Source of the DNA: Elusimicrobiota bacterium
GTDB lineage: Bacteria > Elusimicrobiota > Elusimicrobia > Elusimicrobiales > UBA9959
Assembly (NCBI GenBank): GCA_026388155.1
Contig: JAPLKI010000005.1
Span: 28,866 to 92,865, forward strand
Direction of reading: 5' to 3'
DNA length: 64,000 bases
Under the pieces are notes generated by a model. The model saw nothing but the letters and a program-made list of their open reading frames with translations. It ran no database searches and was not told the origin of the DNA. Shown piece by piece: positions 61,281-64,000 of this stretch; within the stretch, counting starts at the first letter, position 1; each line of letters starts with the position of its first letter. A program made the position numbers and the translations under genes.

Positions 61281-63497
61281 ATGAACAAAACCATATTAAA
61301 ACTCGTTCTTTTCTTCAGCCTTCAGCCTTTAGCCTTCAGCTTTCTAAGCGCCGGCGTGCCGCTGAAAATTAATTTTCAGGGGCGGCTTGAGGAAAGCGGC
61401 GTTCCGGTGGACGGCCAGAGAAGCTTTGTTTTCAATATATACGACGCAATGTCCGGCGGCAGCCTTATCTGGACCAGCCAAGCGCAGGATGTGCCTGTGT
61501 CCGACGGCGTATTCAGCGTGGCGCTTGAAACCGGAACGCCGGTAAACCTATCAACCGCCGCGTTTACCGGAGCGAGATATGTTGAGATTGTCGTAGGCCC
61601 CCAGACGCTCTCGCCCCGCCAGGAAATGCTGTCCGCGCCTTACGCGCTGGTGGCGCAGGCCCTGTCTTCCGACGCCAGGGTAAGCCTTTCCAGCCTGGAA
61701 CCGGGCAGCCTGGGCGCGAATGTTGTGATTTCCTCGATAGCGGTGAACGCGGTTTATGACGGCGCCATAGTCGGGATGTCGTCGGCGAAGCTTGCCGGGT
61801 CGGTCCCCGCCGGAAACCTCGGCAATGCCGTGCTGAAGGCGGGCGATATAATGACGGGCGCGCTGGTTGTAAACGCGCCGTCCGCTTTCACCACCGGCAA
61901 TCAGCCGGCGCTGGTGTTTTCAACCAATGTGGTAGTGTCGGCGTCGCAGTTGAGGATAGGCAATTTCGCCGCCGCGCCGCCCGCCGGGGGCATGGGCTCG
62001 GGCTCGGTTTACTACAACACCACCGACACACTGTTATATGTTTCAAACGGCGTTTCCTGGAACTCTCTGGCTTCGGGCGGGGCAAGCCCCTGGGCAACCG
62101 GCGGGGGCGTGGTTACGCTGGTTGATCCGTCAAACAATGTGGGCGTGGGTAAAGCCCCGGTTGAAAAGCTGGATGTGGCGGGAAATATAAAAACCGACTC
62201 TGGGATTATAGGCGCCACCCTGAATTTAAGCGGCAGCGCAGGTATAAGCGGCTCCCTTACGGCCTCAAGCGGCACTTTTTATAATAACGCGGCGGTTAAA
62301 GGCGTAATAATAGCCGGTTCCGGCAATAATCAGATAACCACGGCGGCGGGTTTGCTGGACGCCGGTAAGCTCACCAACGCTCTGCCGGCGATAAGCGGCG
62401 CGAACTTAACGAACATAAATGCCACCAGTATAGCCGATAATTCTATTACTACCACAAAAATAGCGGATGCCAATGTCACCGCGGCGAAACTTGGCGTGGC
62501 GGCCATAGACGCTAACGGCAAAATCGGCGCGATAGACGCTTCGCATTTCGCAAGCTTGGACGGCTCGGCACTGACAAATGTGAACTCCGCGCAGTTTGCC
62601 TCAGTCGCAACCGCCACGACGACGATAAAAGGCCAGATAAACTCGGTGGCCGTGGACACAGGCACACTGTACGGCAGGTTTACCTCAGTTGCAACCGATA
62701 CGACCACATTGAAAAGCCAGATAAATTCGGTGGCCGTGGACACAGGCACACTGTACGGCAGGTTTACCTCAGTTGCAACCGATACGACCACATTGAAAAG
62801 CCAGATAAACTCGGTGGCCGTGGACACAGGCACGCTGTACGGCAAATTTGAAGCCGGCGCGTATGAAAATGTGAGAGTTGGCTCGGCTACGATAGCATAT
62901 TCACTTGATACTGTGGCTGTAGGCACGGCTGAAGGCGTGCGCGTTGGCACGGCTACAATAGCCAATTCGCTTGCTACTACGGCTGTTGGCACGGCTGAGG
63001 GTATACGTGTGGGCACTGCGACGATAGCGTATTCGCTTGCTTCAACAGCTATCGGCATGGCTGAAGGTGTGCGTGTGGGCACTGCGACAATAGCTTATTC
63101 GCTTGGCGCTGCGGCTACTGGTACGGCTGAAGGGGTGCGCGTTGGAACCGCCACGGTAGCCACCAATATTCCTAAGTTTCCCGTAAGTACCGCGGCCTCG
63201 GATATTACTCTTACTTCGGCGGATTTCGGCAAAACCATAACAGTCACCGCCGCCGCGACCGTCACTCTGCCGACAGTGGGCGACACCGATGTAGGCGCTA
63301 CTATAACCGTAGTTAAACTCGGCGCGGGAGAAGTTATTATTAAAGCCGTGAGTCCTGCCGCCATAGCCGACTCCAGCACCGGCGGCACAATTTACAATAA
63401 TGTGCCGGCTGAAACCTACGCCACCATAACATTGCGCCTGACTACAGCCACAATGTGGTCAGCTTTGGGCGGCAATGGTTCCTGGACCACTAATTAA
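61281..63497 (+). CDS. Secreted repeat (fibre-like) protein
   Basis: Start 61281 follows aggaggtttgtt. The signal peptide core FSLQPLAFSFLSA is encoded by a cttcagcc word repeat (61312-61346). The 738-residue product shares its N-terminal domain (KINFQGRLEESGVPVDGQRS, then FNIYDAMSGGS) with the protein at 34273. It then has a fibre-like region (NVGVGKAPVEKLDVAGNIKT), three 28-residue repeats (QINSVAVDTGTLYGRFTSVA) and five 22-residue repeats (EGVRVGTATIAYSLATTAVG). A beta-rich C-terminal domain (GKTITVTAAATVTLPTVGDT) resembles phage-tail or needle-tip caps. Confidence 0.82.
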   Translation: MNKTILKLVLFFSLQPLAFSFLSAGVPLKINFQGRLEESGVPVDGQRSFVFNIYDAMSGGSLIWTSQAQDVPVSDGVFSVALETGTPVNLSTAAFTGARYVEIVVGPQTLSPRQEMLSAPYALVAQALSSDARVSLSSLEPGSLGANVVISSIAVNAVYDGAIVGMSSAKLAGSVPAGNLGNAVLKAGDIMTGALVVNAPSAFTTGNQPALVFSTNVVVSASQLRIGNFAAAPPAGGMGSGSVYYNTTDTLLYVSNGVSWNSLASGGASPWATGGGVVTLVDPSNNVGVGKAPVEKLDVAGNIKTDSGIIGATLNLSGSAGISGSLTASSGTFYNNAAVKGVIIAGSGNNQITTAAGLLDAGKLTNALPAISGANLTNINATSIADNSITTTKIADANVTAAKLGVAAIDANGKIGAIDASHFASLDGSALTNVNSAQFASVATATTTIKGQINSVAVDTGTLYGRFTSVATDTTTLKSQINSVAVDTGTLYGRFTSVATDTTTLKSQINSVAVDTGTLYGKFEAGAYENVRVGSATIAYSLDTVAVGTAEGVRVGTATIANSLATTAVGTAEGIRVGTATIAYSLASTAIGMAEGVRVGTATIAYSLGAAATGTAEGVRVGTATVATNIPKFPVSTAASDITLTSADFGKTITVTAAATVTLPTVGDTDVGATITVVKLGAGEVIIKAVSPAAIADSSTGGTIYNNVPAETYATITLRLTTATMWSALGGNGSWTTN
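62607..63165 (+). repeat. Coding tandem repeats: three of 84 bp and five of 66 bp
   Basis: 84-bp units start at 62607, 62691 and 62775, the last two nearly identical. 66-bp units (about 62870-63165) encode 22-residue repeats with more drift. Confidence 0.85.
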
Positions 63498-63515
63498 TAA
63501 GGAGGATTTTTAATT

Positions 63516-64000
63516 ATGCTGTTAAAAATGAGCAAAATCGCGCTGTTTCCGCTGATTTTATTCGCCTGCCTCGCCGGAATCGCTCATGCGGCTGATATAA
63601 CAACGCATGTTTTTGGCGCGAAAAAACAGGCGCTTGACCCCGCCGGCAATACGATGCCTGCGGGTTATTATGTGCTCAAAAACTTATCTGATGTGGACAC
63701 GGACCTTGTGCCGGGCAATATTGCCGTCAGCACAACGATATTTGGTGTGTTGGGCACTTACACAAGTGACGGCACGGCAGCGACCGGGGACATCGCAATC
63801 GGCAAAATAGCGTATGCAAACGGAGTCAAACTCACAGGGAGTGTGCCTGCGGGAGCTAACGTGACAGGCGTGGCAGGCTCATCAGTTGTTACAATCACCG
63901 ACGGTCTGTACTCCGGGAATAAGACAGCCACTGTCAACGACACGTTACTGTCGGCGGGCAATATAAAAACGGGCGTGACTATATTTGCCACGGCGGGAAC
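63516..64000 (+). CDS. Secreted repeat protein, partial (runs off the window)
   Basis: The ATG at 63516 follows aaggagg. At least 161 codons are open to the end. A signal peptide (KIALFPLILFACLAGIAHA) precedes a region with the pattern LVPGNIAVSTTIFGVLGTYT and LTGSVPAGANVTGVAGSSVV, repeated as NIKTGVTIFATAG at the edge. This style is seen in the N-terminal repeats of DUF1566/Lcl-domain surface proteins. It is 18 nt after the previous gene, so probably co-transcribed. Confidence 0.75.
   Translation, partial: MLLKMSKIALFPLILFACLAGIAHAADITTHVFGAKKQALDPAGNTMPAGYYVLKNLSDVDTDLVPGNIAVSTTIFGVLGTYTSDGTAATGDIAIGKIAYANGVKLTGSVPAGANVTGVAGSSVVTITDGLYSGNKTATVNDTLLSAGNIKTGVTIFATAG

Overview
The window looks like a chromosomal piece of a Gram-negative bacterium from an uncultivated or sparsely cultivated lineage, most likely Elusimicrobiota or a neighbouring candidate phylum. 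The reasons are a free-standing SWIB-domain protein, an ATP-type PEP carboxykinase, a complete pilMNOPQ operon, PorV/PorQ-type outer-membrane proteins, very large repetitive secreted proteins, and a GC-rich but not extreme base composition. The phylum is inferred from gene content only.

Layout. 1-4000: pckA, a SWIB protein and a triple-receiver GGDEF response regulator. 4359-12772: a complete F1Fo ATP synthase operon (atpZ, atpI-like, B, E, F, H, A, G, D, C) with an ADP-heptose-epimerase-like gene inserted between atpA and atpG. 12991-16503: small and membrane proteins, a UbiE/MenG methyltransferase and a histidine kinase. 16719-21290: pilM-N-O-P-Q. 21606-26227: two tandem O-antigen-ligase/TPR proteins, the first broken at an 8-bp repeat tract, and a cardiolipin-synthase-like enzyme. 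26332-30306: a secreted hypothetical, an orphan tetrapyrrole-methylase-fold protein, a NUDIX hydrolase and the ruins of a gatCAB locus (altered gatC, no gatA, internally deleted gatB). 30514-45300: a surface-protein cluster (FecR domain, outer-membrane barrel, repeat/DUF1566 protein, a 2498-residue protein, PorV/PorQ). 45408-51867: pcrA/uvrD, a polytopic membrane protein, ychF, tRNA-Glu and a porin. 51924 to about 57450: tRNA-Thr followed by an integrative mobilisable element (tyrosine integrase overlapping the tRNA, RHH and HTH regulators, prim-pol, MobF relaxase, DUF3800). 57558-64000: a second surface cluster (PorV/PorQ-HEAT, a C-terminal sorting-like domain, repeat fibres).

The most unusual feature is what lies between the genes. 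(i) Two copies of a structured element of about 177 nt (4044-4220 and 14726-14902) share architecture and loops, but several helices differ by compensatory base changes. This is the signature of a conserved RNA structure, and I do not recognise the family. (ii) Nearly every gap, including most gaps inside the ATP synthase operon, holds an imperfect inverted repeat built from a short low-complexity word. The words recur at distant loci, and arms of several run into coding sequence, where they encode signal-peptide-like N-termini or transmembrane residues. (iii) A 35-bp palindrome is inserted in frame twice in one gene and recurs elsewhere. (iv) A 267-bp element with 31-bp terminal inverted repeats sits where gatA would be, and all five mismatches between its arms become G-U pairs in RNA.

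Functionally, the window combines central metabolism and energy conservation with an extensive cell-surface programme: type IV pili, polysaccharide ligation, porins and secreted fibres. One recent mobile element is present. No CRISPR array, rRNA gene or complete insertion sequence was seen.
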